Assembly: GCA_029931885.1 (NCBI GenBank)
Contig: JAOZRJ010000008.1
Location: 1-16,627, forward strand
Direction of reading: 5' to 3'
DNA length: 16,627 bases
Origin: Candidatus Omnitrophota bacterium
GTDB taxonomy: Bacteria; Omnitrophota; Koll11; Zapsychrales; Aceulaceae
Under the pieces are notes generated by a model. It ran no database searches. It had not been told where the DNA came from and worked only from the letters and a program-made list of their open reading frames with translations. The position numbers were made by a program, and so were the translations under genes. Shown in pieces: positions 15,094-16,627 of the stretch (positions are counted from its first letter, which is position 1; every line of letters begins with the position of its first letter).

Positions 15094-15357
15094 TTACTCT
15101 TCTTCTATCTTATATATCACTTCACCTTTGCGAATCAGCCCCATCTTTTCACGGGCAATTTTTTCTAAATATTCAGGATCGGTTTCAAGTCGCTTTCTTT
15201 CTTCTAAAAGATTAACACGCTCTTGTTTTAATTCTTCAATCTGCTCTCGATACTGAATATTTTTGTCTTTCAAATCCTGCATCTTTGTATACGACGGCAA
15301 AAACACAAGCAAAATAAAAAGAGCAATTACAAATAACCAAAAAGCATTTTTAATCAT
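15094..15357 (-). CDS. ftsB: Septum formation initiator FtsB/DivIC-like cell division protein
   Basis: The 87-residue protein has one transmembrane segment (about residues 5-21) with a tiny cytoplasmic end, then a coiled coil (about 25-62, heptad-rich with many E, K, L and Q residues), and the family end DPEYLEKIAREKMGLIRKGEVIY. FtsB/DivIC forms the FtsQLB complex at the inner membrane and signals to the septal peptidoglycan synthase. Length and layout are typical. It is 27 bp after the enolase gene; eno followed by ftsB is a widespread bacterial arrangement, which supports the call. Whether it is functionally FtsB or DivIC cannot be told from the sequence. Confidence 0.93.
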   Translation of the reverse strand: MIKNAFWLFVIALFILLVFLPSYTKMQDLKDKNIQYREQIEELKQERVNLLEERKRLETDPEYLEKIAREKMGLIRKGEVIYKIEEE

Positions 15358-15384
15358 AAATGAGCACGCGTCTAAAATATGCGC

Positions 15385-16627
<1,243 letters not shown>

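Overview
The window is AT-rich bacterial DNA. It looks like a Gram-negative organism, because it has a TolC-type outer-membrane channel, a periplasmic adaptor and envelope-directed exported proteins. Genes are dense, with overlapping start and stop codons. Housekeeping genes (enolase, FtsB, initiator tRNA) sit beside a large C25 (gingipain-like) peptidase and a peptide-maturation cassette. That mix would fit an uncultured lineage such as Omnitrophota, but this is a guess from gene style, not a phylogenetic result.

Layout. (1) Positions 1-4106, minus strand: a four-gene run reading lysine-ketoglutarate-reductase-like protein, ATP-grasp ligase, TolC-like channel, adaptor-like protein (cut by the window edge). 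Two biosynthetic-type enzymes therefore lie directly upstream of an efflux pair. (2) Positions 4107-4899: a gene-poor spacer holding a promoter for that run, a 17-residue lysine-rich microprotein with a strong ribosome binding site and a terminator, a more G+C-rich block of unknown origin, and operator-like palindromes. (3) Positions 4900-6481, plus strand: an ABC-2 ATPase and permease pair. (4) Positions 6478-14554, minus strand: a tightly packed seven-gene operon. In transcription order it encodes a C25-family peptidase, an HprK-related kinase-like ATPase, a PqqD-like peptide chaperone, a radical SAM/SPASM enzyme, a 50-residue four-cysteine peptide, an S26 signal-peptidase-like protease and an NTP_transf_5 nucleotidyltransferase. 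(5) Positions 14551-14982: the leader of that operon, with a good promoter, a decayed PIG-L/LmbE deacetylase fragment and, behind the promoter, the terminator of the next unit. (6) Positions 14983-16627, minus strand: enolase (5' end cut), ftsB and the initiator tRNA gene.

The most interesting part is region 4. The small cysteine-containing peptide, 7928-8080, overlaps the end of the radical SAM gene. It has the charged leader and short Cys-rich tail of a RiPP precursor. Together with the PqqD-like protein, the SPASM radical SAM enzyme, a protease and the convergent ABC-2 exporter, it suggests a peptide modification and export system. The gene for a secreted multidomain cysteine peptidase overlaps the first maturation gene by 8 bp. 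The roles are inferred from families and context; the product is unknown.
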